64,000 bases of DNA from NCBI GenBank assembly GCA_035771165.1, contig JAWNZC010000289.1, positions 603,501 through 667,500 on the forward strand, read 5' to 3'. A program made the translations under genes and the position numbers. The notes under the pieces were generated by a model. That model was not told the origin of the DNA. It saw nothing but the letters and a program-made list of their open reading frames with translations, and did not search any database. Each line of letters starts with the position of its first letter. Positions within the stretch are counted from its first letter, which is position 1. Shown in pieces: positions 9,663 to 20,900 of the stretch. The DNA is from Paragorgia papillata. Taxonomy: Eukaryota > Cnidaria > Anthozoa > Scleralcyonacea > Coralliidae.

Positions 9663-9911
9663 TTCAAATTTTCTCTTTTAAAAATTCAATATATTTTGAC
9701 CAATTAAAATCTTTACGTACATCTTAGCTCTTAAAGATAAATGTACACATATTTTTACATCTTTTAAGTTTTTACATAATTTAATTCAATAATTTGATCA
9801 ACTACATTTTTCTGTTTTTCTAATAATTCTTCTTCTTTATTTAAATCAAAATTTTGTGTTTTTTTTAATAGTTCATTTAAATTAATCAGTTTTTCTTGTT
9901 TTTTCTTCCAT
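9663..9911 (-). pseudogene. Degraded small ORF between family B copies
   Basis: The ATG at 9911 gives MEEK and then shifts at an A run into QEKLINLNELLKKTQNFDLN and EEELLEKQKNVVDQIIELNY, ending at a TAA at 9764. Coding-like residues then follow in other frames (DVKICVHLSLRAKMYV; RKDFNWSKYIEFLKEKI) down to about 9663. The pieces look like one or two short coiled-coil-forming proteins with several frame breaks. Relation to family A or B could not be shown. Confidence 0.3.
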
Positions 9912-9952
9912 TTTTATTTTTTTCAGGTCCAAATCTCAAAAATGTTCACTTC

Positions 9953-10297
9953 TTATTCTTTATTTCTTTTCTCCTCTCTTTTCTTTAACAACAAAAGCAC
10001 TTTCTTTTTTACCACTTTTTCGATCTTTCCAATCACAAGCTTTCTTATATCTAATTGAATGTCTTCGATAAGTTCAATTTCAGTCAAATACTCATTCAAA
10101 AAACACTGCACGTGACCCGAAAGTTCTTCTATTTGTACACATAATTCACTTGTCACATGATCAACTACTAAATTCATATTAATAGGTTCACCGTCTCTTA
10201 TCTTATCCATCATTAATATATCAATATAAGTAGGTTTATTTTCAAAGTTCAATTCATTCAGTTTTATTTTCAGTTCAAAAGTTTTTTTTCTCTTCAT
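9953..10297 (-). CDS. Family B helical protein, copy 2
   Basis: This is an intact 114-residue frame from an ATG at 10297. The family core reads IEELSGHVQCFLNEYLTEIE, then DIQLDIRKLVIGKIEKVVKK, ending in a Lys/Glu-rich tail (KKREEKRNKE). The tail and the spacing of the two helices match copy 4 best. Function is unknown. Confidence 0.5.
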   Translation of the reverse strand: MKRKKTFELKIKLNELNFENKPTYIDILMMDKIRDGEPINMNLVVDHVTSELCVQIEELSGHVQCFLNEYLTEIELIEDIQLDIRKLVIGKIEKVVKKKVLLLLKKREEKRNKE

Positions 10298-10333
10298 TTT
10301 GACTTTCGACCATTTTTTTCTTCTTTTGCTTTT

Positions 10334-10660
10334 TTATTCTTTTTCCAAATGACCCATCATTCCATGTATTGGATCTTTTGCGATTTCAATCTTCTTGTAT
10401 CCAAAATCTTCCAAACTTCGTATCACTGCAACATTTATTTCAGCCTTCAAAATATCCAATACGTTTACTGTAATTACATCAGCAAGTTGAATTTCACTTA
10501 ACTTTTCATTCAAAATTTCTTGCACACAATCAGCTATTTTCTCAATATCTTTTTCAATATTTTCATAAACTCTAGACCATATTGTAGGAACACAAACTAT
10601 CGATGAATCGATAGCATCTTTCACAAATGTTTGAAGCTTCGTTGATTGCTCTACATTCAT
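10334..10660 (-). CDS. Family B helical protein, copy 3
   Basis: This is an intact 108-residue frame from an ATG at 10660. The family core reads IEKIADCVQEILNEKLSEIQ, then VITVNVLDILKAEINVAVIR. The tail differs from copies 2 and 4 (GYKKIEIAKDPIHGMMGHLE). The 36-base gap to copy 2 leaves little room for a separate promoter. Function is unknown. Confidence 0.5.
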   Translation of the reverse strand: MNVEQSTKLQTFVKDAIDSSIVCVPTIWSRVYENIEKDIEKIADCVQEILNEKLSEIQLADVITVNVLDILKAEINVAVIRSLEDFGYKKIEIAKDPIHGMMGHLEKE

Positions 10661-10699
10661 AGTTGTGAATGAATGAATTGTAAAAAATACCTATTCCTT

Positions 10700-10984
10700 T
10701 TATATCATTTCTTTTTCCCTTTTTTCCAATAATTTTTTTATTTTATGCTCCACAACAAGCCTTATCTTCTCATTCAAATACCAAATTATTTCCAATTTAA
10801 CGTCTCCAAAAATTTCAATGTCTCGCAAATGTTCATCCAAAAACCATTGTGTATAGCCAGCTATTTCTTTTACTCGCTTACTTAAAGCATGTTGAACAAA
10901 TTGTATCACTGAAGAAAAACAAATTACATGTTGATCCTTTATCTTTTCCAAAATTAACGAATCAATTCTTGATATACCCGTCAT
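10700..10984 (-). CDS. Family B helical protein, copy 4
   Basis: This is an intact 94-residue frame from an ATG at 10984, whose first base overlaps the stop of the family A gene upstream (TAATG). The family core reads VKEIAGYTQWFLDEHLRDIE, then DVKLEIIWYLNEKIRLVVEH, ending in a charged tail (KKLLEKREKEMI). Function is unknown. Confidence 0.5.
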   Translation of the reverse strand: MTGISRIDSLILEKIKDQHVICFSSVIQFVQHALSKRVKEIAGYTQWFLDEHLRDIEIFGDVKLEIIWYLNEKIRLVVEHKIKKLLEKREKEMI

Positions 10985-11254
10985 TATTCCTTTTTAAAAT
11001 ATTTCTCAAAAGAACCAATCTCTTCAGTAAAATTATAACCTGTGTCACTTAACGTCCATATATATCGGTGCGGGTAAGCTGAAGCACCTGACAAGTCGAT
11101 TACCTCAAAAAAAACTTTATCTTCATTTTCTTTAAAATAATTTTACTTTAAGTTTAATATCTGTAATATTTTTCAACATTTCAGGTATTGTTACAAACGC
11201 TTCATATTTTGCAGGAATAAAATTAAGATCAATTTCTATATCATGAACTAACAT
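10984..11254 (-). CDS. Family A protein, copy 3, frameshifted
   Basis: The ATG at 11254 gives MLVHDIEIDLNFIPAKYEAF and NITDIKLKVKLF, then an early stop. Shifting at 11133-11144 gives YFKENEDKVFFEVIDLSG, YPHRYIWTLSDTGYNFTEEI and a stop at 10984. The VK-x-YF-x-x-x-ED-x-x-FFE and R-Y-x-WTL elements identify it as family A. Immediately upstream, 11243-11335 holds another open, charged, ATG-less frame (KQIKQEKDIEWEKHENAKRN) that may be its lost or separate N-terminal gene. Confidence 0.45.
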
Positions 11255-11346
11255 CTCTATTCAAGTTTCTTTTAGCGTTTTCATGTTTTTCCCATTCAAT
11301 ATCTTTTTCCTGTTTAATTTGTTTTCCTAAATTTTTTATAGAAAAA

Positions 11347-11580
11347 ATGACCATAGACGGCTACGTTCCCTGTTGCTGCTGCTATCAACAAATTCCTTAC
11401 GAATCTCTGCAACGGTTCTATTCATGTCATGAATGTAAAATTCACATTATCTATTGCGACGACTGTAGAAAATGCTGTAAATACAAAATACAAAACATAG
11501 TGTTTAATAAATGTAATAATATTCTCAACCAAAAATGTATAAATAGACGAAAGCGATGGATGAAAATATTTTTAAAATGA
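11347..11580 (+). CDS. Cysteine-rich 77-aa protein, probable zinc binder
   Basis: An ATG at 11347 opens an intact short frame with ten Cys in the first 45 residues: PCCCCYQQIPYESLQRFYSC, then HECKIHIIYCDDCRKCCKYK. The paired Cys spacing (C-x2-C, C-x2-C) suggests one or two metal sites, RING- or ribbon-like, but no canonical RING spacing is met. The C-terminus is basic (NRRKRWMKIFLK). It points outward, opposite to the A/B cluster. Function is unknown. Confidence 0.45.
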   Translation: MTIDGYVPCCCCYQQIPYESLQRFYSCHECKIHIIYCDDCRKCCKYKIQNIVFNKCNNILNQKCINRRKRWMKIFLK

Positions 11581-11917
11581 AAAAATAAATTTTTTTAAAA
11601 ACTGTTAAAAAATGAAATGGTAAAAAACTATAAGTTAACAAAATTTTATTTTAAAATTTCCATATATGGTAATCTCTTCAAAAAATTAAAATTATTTTCT
11701 CTCTTTTTTTGGGGTAAAAAAACTATATCTACACAATAATTATATAGTTTTTTTCATTTTTATTTTGTACTCCTATCGTATACATACACTTACTACTTCT
11801 ATACATAAAAAAATTTCTAACAAAAAAAATATGTTTTTTTTCTCTAGAAAAATTCGAAAAAAACTCATTTTTTTTATTTTATTAATTTTTTTTACACACA
11901 TACAACAAAAATAAACA
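11581..11917. other. Non-coding right end with a small hairpin
   Basis: This stretch is AT-rich and has no coding frame. An inverted repeat, AAAAAACTATAT at about 11716-11727 and ATATAGTTTTTT at about 11742-11753, could form a hairpin with a short loop and serve as a transcript end between convergent units. It may hold the terminal sequence of the virus-like element; the partner terminus is outside the window. Confidence 0.3.
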
Positions 11918-11991
11918 CCCACAGGAACCAAAGTGGAAAGGTGCTGGTTTCAAGTGTACCAGATGATCCGGGTTCGACTCCCGGCTGAGGG
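11918..11991 (+). tRNA. tRNA-like sequence with a perfect B box
   Basis: The 74-base segment folds as a class I tRNA-like cloverleaf. Acceptor arms CCCACAG and CTGAGGG pair at six of seven positions; there is a 3-bp D stem (ACC/GGT), an anticodon stem CTGGT/ACCAG, and a perfect T arm CCGGG-TTCGACT-CCCGG containing the consensus B box GGTTCGACTCC. The anticodon loop counts nine bases (TTCAAGTGT) rather than seven, so the isotype is unclear and it may be a tRNA pseudogene or a SINE head. No CCA or T-run terminator follows directly. Confidence 0.45.
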
Positions 11992-11992
11992 A

Positions 11993-12235
11993 AAATACAC
12001 ACACACACACACCCAAAAAAATCCCCAACCCACCCCGAACACAAACCACACCCATGAATTAATTAAAAAATAAACAGCCAACACCCACTTTCTAGCACCC
12101 TCCGTCCAATTTTTTTAAATTTATTCCTACTTTCACCTGATTGGTTGAAAAAAAAATAAAGCAATATGATTGGTTAATCACTAGTACCCAATCTCCAACA
12201 CACAAAAAAAAATTACGTTAATTAGTACACTACTT
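11993..12235. other. Spacer with CA repeat and CCAAT-like motifs
   Basis: A short (CA)n tract lies at about 11995-12012. Two GATTGGTT motifs (inverted CCAAT) lie at about 12139 and 12168. I see no gene. Confidence 0.3.
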
Positions 12236-14837
12236 TTATCCATCTTCAATGGAATTTGCAGAGTAAGTTTCTGTCATATAAGCGCTATAGACATTTTTTG
12301 TAACATGTCAAGATAACATTACAAAAACATACTTTGCTATTCACTATCTTGCATAGCTTTTTAAAGAATGTATGAAATAATATATTGTTATTTAAGTTTT
12401 CAAGTACGGAAACGCTAGTGGTGTTACGATAATGCATGCCAATGACTGATTTTTTTTGTTTATCTTTTCTCACGCCTAAAGATAATAACCGGAGGTGTCT
12501 AATCTGATTTGGAAATGGTAAATTTTAGGAGAACTGTTCAGCATATCTTGAGTGGGGGTGGTCTGAAGATATTATGTGATTTTCCACAGCGGAATAAAAT
12601 TGTCTTGCTTCAGTGAAGAATAAGATACGAAACATTAAGTCTAACACGATACGAATGCGTTGTACGTTCGTACGGAATAATAATGGCATGGTATTTCTGA
12701 ACAGAAAAATTTCAGTTTTGCGTATTACGACCGCTAACGGCAGTCCGTTTCTGGTATTTTAAAAATTTTGTTATCTCGAAAAATGAATGTTGCATATCGT
12801 ATCTTGTCATTCCGGCTTTCGAGCTAATACTAACATAGCCATATAATGAAAATGTTTACTAAGATTCTAGATGAAATACTGTGTCACAGACAAATGAACG
12901 TATTATCTTGCATCTCTACATTATATATACGGTGATTCTTTATTACATTTCATGGTCTTTAGAAAAAGTTTAGTTTGTATAATGAACTTATCTATAGAAA
13001 GATAGGGCTCGATATATTATGTATGCTATTTCATATTTCATATTTCTTTATAGACATTTTAAGTTTCGGAAACTAAAGTCTGTTTGTTGCGGTATGTCGA
13101 CTTCGCAATTTTCAAAGCTATTTAGTATACTTTTTTTCATGAAAATGTATCATACGGTATTCGGCTTATTGCTATCTTTTAAAAATATCATAAAACAAAA
13201 ATATAAAACAAATAAGACCATAATGTAACGAAATATAACTTTAATATAAACATTATTTACAATATATGTACAGACACAGACAAATAGAATGTTGTCTTTA
13301 ATGTCTAAATAAAAAAAAAATGAAAGTGTTTTATTATAAATAGTACAAAGCAATATACATTTATTTACCCTGAGATAAACATACAGTAAGTTTTATACGC
13401 ATGAAAGTTAATTGTTTCCTTAGCAGAAATAAAGCAGACAACAAAAGATCCAATGTGCTATAAAAGCCAACAATTTCTTAACTCGCGAATAATTGTGTAT
13501 TTTTGTTATATGTTAAATGATAACAGCAATTTTAATTGCGCGGACATCAAAGTCGTTTATATACAATTACATTGAACATAAAGTACAATGACAGTGCTTA
13601 ATTACAGAATAGTAATACTGAGAGTTGCAGTTCTGGTTGTGTTACTATTCTATCAGTAAATGTCCATGCGATTGATAATGTCAATGTCTTCACGTAAGAA
13701 TTGCTTTCGCTAGTGAACTTTCGGACACAGGAGAATTTATAACGTCGTAATACGACATAGCGTCTAGTACGTAAGATGACCGTGACTTATTGCTAGCTAT
13801 GGAAAATGCCGTATCCAGTTTATACACACATCAGGAATTATACGGAACGTTTTCTAGTTTAGTGTCTGTTATGTATGTCAAGTTATAAATTTGTTGGGAT
13901 TGCTTGCAAAAGCAATCACGTATGCCGTCATATTTATTGATGCAAATTGACATCGTCAGTGATTATCATAAGGAATTATTTGCTGAATGGCGATTTCATT
14001 GAACTAACAATTGATTTATTGTATTTATATTTCACTTAGTACAGTAGTGTAATTGCATATATGGATTAGTCCATTTAAGTTTATTTAAATGTATATACTT
14101 ATAATAAGAAAGTAACTGTCTCTTGCGTTTCTGCTTAAGTTATTCTCGTCTCATTATCATGATTACAATTTAATAGCTCATGTTCATTTTCTTAATGGTT
14201 AACGTAAGCTAGAAATACATGAACAGAACAACCCACACCCGCCGTTTGCATGCTTTCTAGAAAGATATCTTTGATTGAAATAACTAGTTCTTTTACAGAA
14301 GGAATATAGAAGCATATACATGTAAAAACAAACCACAACTCGTGCGATAAAAGTATGATTTCGGTGTGGGATTTAATCATTTAATAAAAATTCAACGTAT
14401 CAAATGAAAAACTACATTTAATTATTAATTCCAGATTTTCTCTCTGTTGCTTTTTCTAGATATACGTAAAGTTGACTGGATACGTGTCGGGCGCATACAC
14501 ATAATACTTACATATGAGTATTAAAATATAGTATCATTTTTATTTGTCGTAACATAATTGAATAACTGTTATACCTACTTTAATCTGTCTCCATGCTGTT
14601 GTCCTCTATTGACAAGTTTGCCATTTCTGACGTTAGTTGCTCAATTTCTAATGAAAATGCCATTTATGCAACTTAGCACATTTAATATGAAAAAATATAT
14701 GAAATAATCAGTACTGAATATGCTAAAAAATTAAAAAAATTTAAATTTAAGAATAAGTTACATTTATTTATATACTTTTATAAATTATAAATTATAAGTT
14801 GGTAGCTTTTAGTGTTATGTATTATGATACTATTAGA
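12236..14837 (+). repeat. Long direct repeat, left copy
   Basis: This copy is 2602 bases, AT-rich, with no convincing coding frame. It matches 56636-59378 end to end. Differences I can see include a missing GGA-type triplet near 12494, single-base changes near 12690-12760, 12898, 12970 and 13450, and no MITE at 13635. Divergence looks near one percent by eye. Confidence 0.85.
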
Positions 14838-15330
14838 TATAATATCTTATGACTTGTCATATGATGCTCAGAGAACGTGTTCGTGATACAATTTATTTTC
14901 CATTTTATAATGCTTGTTCAATCATTTCAAATAATGACATAATTATAGCGTATACATAGTGACTTCAGACGGTCTCACCCTATAGGTATATGCTTGTACA
15001 GTCATCTGATGCTATGACAACGTGTTACGCTAGTTCAAGAAAGCATGGCTGGTTTAGAAATTGTTTCTAACAGTTTAAAACACGTTGAAGACAGTTTGAA
15101 ATGTATTGAAACTTGTTATAAATTAAGAGTTAAACTTTTATGGAACGCAACGTTTTAAAGTCATTGTTGAATGCGATTAACATTTTAATTATCTATCAGA
15201 TACTTGCTAACTCGTTTAATGAAATAAAAGCTTTATAGTCAGTTTCGAAAAATTTTTGAATAGATTTTGAATTTGGCTTAACATGTTTTACAATAAGTAT
15301 TTTCAAGAACATGTAAAAACGATATAATTG
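14838..15330. other. Interior of the 47-kb unit, no gene seen
   Basis: This is about 490 bases of AT-rich, CpG-containing sequence between the left long repeat and the nested transposon. There is no coding frame and no primer-binding site that I can recognise next to the repeat end. Confidence 0.4.
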
Positions 15331-15336
15331 CATTTG

Positions 15337-15648
15337 TACGGTGGCCCACAAGTATCACGGCAAAAGTTTTAAACAAACGATGTCAACATTAATTTTACAA
15401 CAATGACAAATCTTTTAAACTAACAGCAACGGTTCAAAATAATCTTAGACAAAAGATTTAGATCCACGGCAACAATTTGATACCCACGGCAACAATTTGA
15501 TATCCACGGCAAAAGTTTTCAACCAGTGACACATTTAAAACCCACGGCAACAATGCGACATTGACGGCAAAACGTTTGCGGCGGAAGTGACAAGGGCGGA
15601 AGCAGCTGGGCGCTCTGGGCGGAATTAGTGCCCAGGTCACTCACGCAT
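15337..15648 (+). repeat. Left terminal inverted repeat
   Basis: This 312-base repeat pairs with 24561-24872. It contains several copies of a CCACGGCAACAATTTGAT/CCACGGCAAAAG motif, probably subterminal transposase-binding sites, and a GC-richer inner end (GGGCGGAATTAGTGCCCAGG). Confidence 0.85.
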
Positions 15649-15666
15649 TACATAAAGTTAAAAAAC

Positions 15667-16818
15667 ATGGCGGGGGAAGGAGAGAGAATGTCGGAAGAGG
15701 AGCTGATTAGAGATTACTTTAACAAAGGATTTAAATATGATGAAATTCGCGAGTTTTTGGACAAGAACCATGCTATAGCTATGAGCATTGCAACTCTGAA
15801 AAGGCGCGTGAAAGCCTACGGACTTAAACGGAAAAATCCCGACTACGACATCCATGTTGTTCGAGCGAAGATTACAAGCATCTTGGACGGTCCTGGCTGC
15901 ATTGGCGGTTACAGGCATGTGTGGCACACTCTCCAGATGCAAGGCATAATGGTCCCTCGAAATACCGTGCAGAATATTTTGAAAGAACTAGATCCGGAAG
16001 GAACGGCCGAAAGAAGAGCACACAAACTGAAGAGGAGAACTTATCACAACCATGGCCCAAATGATGTCTGGCACTGTGATGGGTACGATAAGTTGAAACC
16101 TTTTGGTTTCCCAATCCATGGTTGCATTGATGGGTGGAGCAGGAAGATTTTATAGTTGTATATCACGCGTTCAAATAATTCCCCCCATAACATTGCAACC
16201 TACTATCTAGATGCAGTTCAGCACTTTGGTGGATGCCCCCAGAAAATGGTTACCGATCTAGGCACTGAAAATGGGATGATGGCATCCATACACTCATTCT
16301 TTCGTGATAATATAAATGGTCATCGTTATGTTCCTTCCCCACGTAACCAAAGGATAGAAAGTTGGTGGTCTTATTTCAGAAGAAGCCGAAGTAACTGGTG
16401 GATTAATTTTTTTAAAGACCTGGAAGAGCGTGGGACATTTAACCGGGCCAGTGAATTAGAGTCAGAGTGCCTTTGGTTTTGTTTCGCACCACTTCTGCAA
16501 GTGGATATTGATAAACTTAAAGAGCATTGGAACACACACTATATACGCAAGTCAAGGCATGATACAGTGTCTGGTCGGCCAGATTCATTGTACTTTTTGC
16601 CTGAGTGCAACGGTGGTGTCCCTAACCTCCTCTTACCTGTTCCTGACCACGAGATGCAGTATGCAAGGTTGCATATTGTTGACAATGTGGAACAAAATAA
16701 TTTCCAAGAATATTTTCATTATTTAATGAGTATGTGTGGATTAACCACACCTGAAAACTGGAGAGATGGCTTAAACTTATACCACACACTGTTAGATTAT
16801 GCCAACAATGGTTTGTAA
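15667..16818 (+). pseudogene. Integrase-core transposase, one nonsense codon
   Basis: The ATG at 15667 starts a 383-codon frame interrupted only by a TAG at 16153-16155. Residues 1-60 form a helix-turn-helix-like region (FKYDEIREFLDKNHAIAMS, LKRRVKAYGL). The catalytic core has D138 in VWHCDGYDK, D197 in VTDLGTENG and E231 in RNQRIESWW, with 33 residues between the last two. A conserved-looking C-terminal part includes HWNTHYIRKSRHDTVSGRPD. The stop falls between SRKIL and YITRSNN; a single G-to-A change of a TGG Trp codon would explain it. Homologous proteins are common in fish and invertebrate genomes and resemble IS3EU-type transposases. The protein would cut and join the 312-bp repeats. 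Confidence 0.75.
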
Positions 16819-17950
16819 CTTATATTATTAATCATGTGTGAAATAATACACTTTACTCTATAAAGTGAACTGTAACTATAAATGCATGAACTATAATAAT
16901 AAACTATATATAACATTTGTCTATAAAATTCAACTTTGAGGAGTTCTTCCTCCTTTAACATACACAAGAGCCTCTGGATCCAGAGTAGTAGCCAAAGTAC
17001 TTGCTAAGCTAAGGATCACAAATTATTTCTAACTCTAATAAAACTCAATTTTGTAATTTAAAACTCAATTAACAATTTTGTAAAAAATAACTCCTTTTTG
17101 CTACATATTTCATAGTATAAAAACAGAGCACATTTATTTGCCTGCAAAAGCCTGCAAAAATAACAATAAGTTGTTAATACAAGATGATTTAATTAAGGCA
17201 AGTTTACACAAATGCAATTTTTTTGACAAGTGTTTTCCCTGGTAAGACATACTGAAAAACTTGCATGTCTGCCATGTCACATTTTCAACATAGAGTTGTG
17301 TCATTTCTGTCATGGCAAATGAAGTGTTCCCAAAATATTGTTGTAATATATTCCTCAAGTTGATCAATGCATTTGATGAAAATTATTGCTAACATCCTGT
17401 TTTGATTGGTTTACCAACAAGAAACAGGATTATTTGCCAAACACCAATCAAATTCAAAGCAGAATTCAAAACAGAACTTGTCAACAAATCTTATCAAATG
17501 AATTTGTTAACATGAGGAATATATTGCAACAATATTTTATAAATGCTTCAATTACCACAACAATAAGACTTGTCATGTTTGATCTTTTCTCAAACATATT
17601 AATATAACTTGTCAAACTTAGATTTTACAATGTCATGGACATTGAACACATTCCAAAACACAGATTTACTTTGGTAGCCACAATCTGTTATTTTTGCTAT
17701 TACTTTGTAGGCCAGTAAAAATTGTGCTCTGAAAATGAATAAAGAATTTAACAAAATTACAAAAGTAGTGTGCATGTAACTCCATAGTCTTAGGCAGGAA
17801 TGAAAAAAATATCTAACATAAATAATTTATATGTTTTCATTTGTATTTAACTGTAATAAAGTCAAATGAAATATGGGATGTCTGTTGTATCAATTGCCTC
17901 ACAAACACTCTACTGTTTGTATAGCAATAACGAGTATACATGTAGTTCAC
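16819..17950. other. Spacer between the two transposon genes
   Basis: This is 1.1 kb of AT-rich sequence between convergent genes. No convincing coding frame is seen. Two diverged copies of a segment with CTCAAGTT/GAGGAATATATTGCAACAATATTTT (about 17330-17360 inverted against 17513-17540) form an imperfect inverted repeat around 17395. Confidence 0.35.
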
Positions 17951-20900
17951 TTAAGGTTTTCCAAATGCCTGGCCTTTACAGTATGCCATAAGGAAAATTT
18001 CTTTGAACTTCCCTGCATCCCTCATATGCACGACTGGGGTAGTCAGAGTTCTTCCACAAGCACTGACAATGGGAAAACAAATCGAATGTTTAGGATTTCT
18101 CTCTAAACACTCGTGGTCAAAAGAGACACTTATTTTTGGCTTTTCTCCATTAAGAGGCTTGTGCTGCATTCCGGTTAGCCAACCCATCACCCCGGGAATA
18201 TTCACGCAAGGGGTCTCAAATTCTTCCAACACTTCATTACCAGCAGGTTCATTGGCTGGAGCTTCTTCAGCAGTACCATCTTTGTAGTTCCATGCTACTG
18301 CACCTGTATGTCCTGTGACATTTTCATCTTCAAAAGCCATCAGAGTATCTTGCAGATGGTCCATAAGATCTTCTTCAATGCATCTTCTTGAAGTTCCTTT
18401 CTTTGAATAATGAGGGACCATCAAAGAGAATACATAGTCAGCATTGGGAATCAACCCATTCTTTAGATCCACATTCACGAAGAGTGGCTGGCAAAGCAAT
18501 GGCTTTTGTTGTATTATTACATCCAGGCCATACAACTTTAACCCGATCATAAACTCTTTCATATACAGGCATCGGCGGGAGACAAAGCTTACTTTCAGAG
18601 ATCGGATAATTGCCTCGACATGCTCATTACCTATTTGACCAGTGTACCCATGATCCAGAATCAGTTCAGTGTATTTCACACAATCTGATCTCACTTCATC
18701 AAGTAGCTTTAATTCTTTTGCGGTGAGATTCTCTTCACCAATATTCATCATATCTACCTCAGAGAATCCTGCTTCATAACTACATTGCTCCAGAAAGCAA
18801 GGAGGTGGGCCACCTTGTGCCAGCGACACAGCAACAATCTGACCACATGCACGGAAATTGCCACTTTCCACATGTGATGATGAGTAAACTGGTGAACCAT
18901 CTGGAAACATAATTTTTCCCATTTCTGATATACACTCTTCCAGAAACTCTAAGGCTAAGGCACTGGAATCTATTCCATCCTCACCACAATAATGAACCTT
19001 CAAAACGTCCATGGGGTCACACTTTGAAGCTTGCCTTTTCCAAAGGCTCAAAATGCGAGAAAATGGTGCTTTTCGTCTTGTGGTAAGGAAAAATTGGCTG
19101 CCATAATTCACTCTTGAGCTGATTTCTTTTATAACATCTAAGTGACTGGCATGTCCAACTAATTCTGGTGTCGTGCCTGCACTAGCTTGACTGGAAGCAC
19201 TCTCGTTTCTCTTCTGATCTTCTTGTGTCAAATGCCCTCCTCCATCTCTTTCTCCTCCATCATTCTTTCCTCCACCGTTCTCTCCTCCACCATTCTCTCC
19301 TCCATCGTTCTCTCCTCCATCGTTAAAATCATCAATCACAAAAATCTCATCATCAGGAAAATCGGCATTAAAGAACTCATTTACATCAAAATGATTCTCT
19401 TTTGCAGGTGATTTCTCTCGTTCTTCGTAGGAGTCAAATTCATCCACTTTACACAAATAAAAGACAATACGCTTGAAATCTTTTCCAACTTCAATCTTAT
19501 ATTTGTTGAGAGAGAAGAATTCCTTAGGTTCACCTAAAAATAAGTTTTCATGTTAATATGTAATTTATTAAAGAAATATTTTCAATGCCAAGTTTATTCA
19601 CAGGAAATAAGCCCATTATTCACAGGAAATCTTCATAGAAAACAGTGTTTGTCTTAAGTAGTTCCTGATTATGAATTTATCCAGTGTCACAAGTTGTGAT
19701 TAAATAACCTGAATATATCAGTTAGTACTATTTCATGATACAGCAACATAGGAACCTGAACCAAATGTTTATTTATGCCAATTTATGCTTATTATTCAAA
19801 GTAAGCGTTATACTGCTTGACTTGAAGTGTATCACTGTATCATGAAATAGTACTACCCGCAGTACTGTAAAAGTTACATAATTTTTGTAACTAGTTTCAG
19901 TTACAGTTACATCGTTAGAAAAGTAACTAGTTACCGATAAAAGTTACAATGAAAAGAAAGTAACTAGTTACAGTTACAAAGTTACTTCAAAAATTTTGTA
20001 ACTAGTTACAAAGTTACATTCCTTTGTACGTGTTACTAGAATCAACAAAGAAATTACTGGTTTTTAGATGCCAGTACCATGATTACATTTTTACAGCTAA
20101 ATATAGTTGTCACTAAGCAGAAATAGTCAAATTGTATATAATGTATCTTTATTAATATATCAAAACCATTTTTGATCAAGAAAGAATGACATCCTCAACT
20201 GAACATCAGTAACTATAGTCACATTTTTAAACCAAATATTGTAACTAGCTACAGTTCTTTAAAAAAGTAACTAGTTATAGTTACTTCTTCAAAAAGTAAC
20301 TAGTTATAGTTACAGTTACTTCTTCAGAAAAAGTAACTAGTTTCAGTTACAGTTACTTAAAAATGTAACTAGTTACTGTAACTACAATCATGGCCAGAAA
20401 TAATTGGGACAGCAGTGCAAATGAAGAGTCTGGTTGCCTCACACAAGAAAAACTAAATATATCGCCTTGAATCCTTACCTAACAATCTCTCCCCTCCCCC
20501 CTCCATCAATGTTGTTTCATTTTATACTTGGTGTGATATAACGACGAAAAAGAGCAATAGAATGGCAACATTGAAGGGGGGAAGGGGGGCAACTTCGAAT
20601 GCGTAGTGGTTTTTACGAACTGTCCTAGGGTTTTTGGCCATGATTGTCTGTATAGAAATTCTCCTCGATTCGTTGCAATTTTACGACATTTTAAACAAGA
20701 AAAGGTATTATTTGTCTCTATATCGTTAGACAATCCTAAAGTGTTTCAAAACGGTTTTTTTTTTTGCTGCATATTTTATTTCGGCGGCATATTCTATTTC
20801 GGCCGGCTTGGTTATTTCGGCATTGGAAGGGGATATAGTCCATTTTCCTGCACCGAAGAATTTTTGTAAGCGTGATTTGGAACTAAATAGCGATACACGA

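Larger units (their letters stand above)
1..11992. mobile_element. Virus-like (Maverick/Polinton-related) integrating element, right part
   Basis: This is a run of about 20 tightly packed AT-rich genes, nearly all on the minus strand, several overlapping by a few bases. Recognisable members are an F54H12.2-type capsid protein (430-1749), a penton-like minor capsid protein (2860-3798), a core-peptide-like ORF (1755-1904) and a DDE integrase (3795-4691). That set is known from Maverick/Polinton-like virus elements integrated in animal genomes. No protein-primed DNA polymerase, packaging ATPase or cysteine protease is visible; they may lie left of position 1. The right boundary is inferred from the last compact gene and a tRNA-like sequence at 11918. 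No terminal inverted repeat can be tested because the left end is missing. Many genes are disrupted, mostly at homopolymers. Confidence 0.75.

Noticed and set aside
13150..14380. Short frames duplicated at 57547-57750 and 58746-58928
   Set aside because: They recur only because they lie in the long direct repeat; composition is not protein-like.
12236..14837. Classical retroviral LTR
   Set aside because: No TG..CA ends, no primer-binding site or polypurine tract next to the repeats, and no gag-pol inside; kept as an LTR-like repeat only.
15458..15640. 60-codon frame in the inverted repeat, also present at 24569-24751
   Set aside because: It is identical in both arms because it is the terminal inverted repeat itself; no start or splice support.
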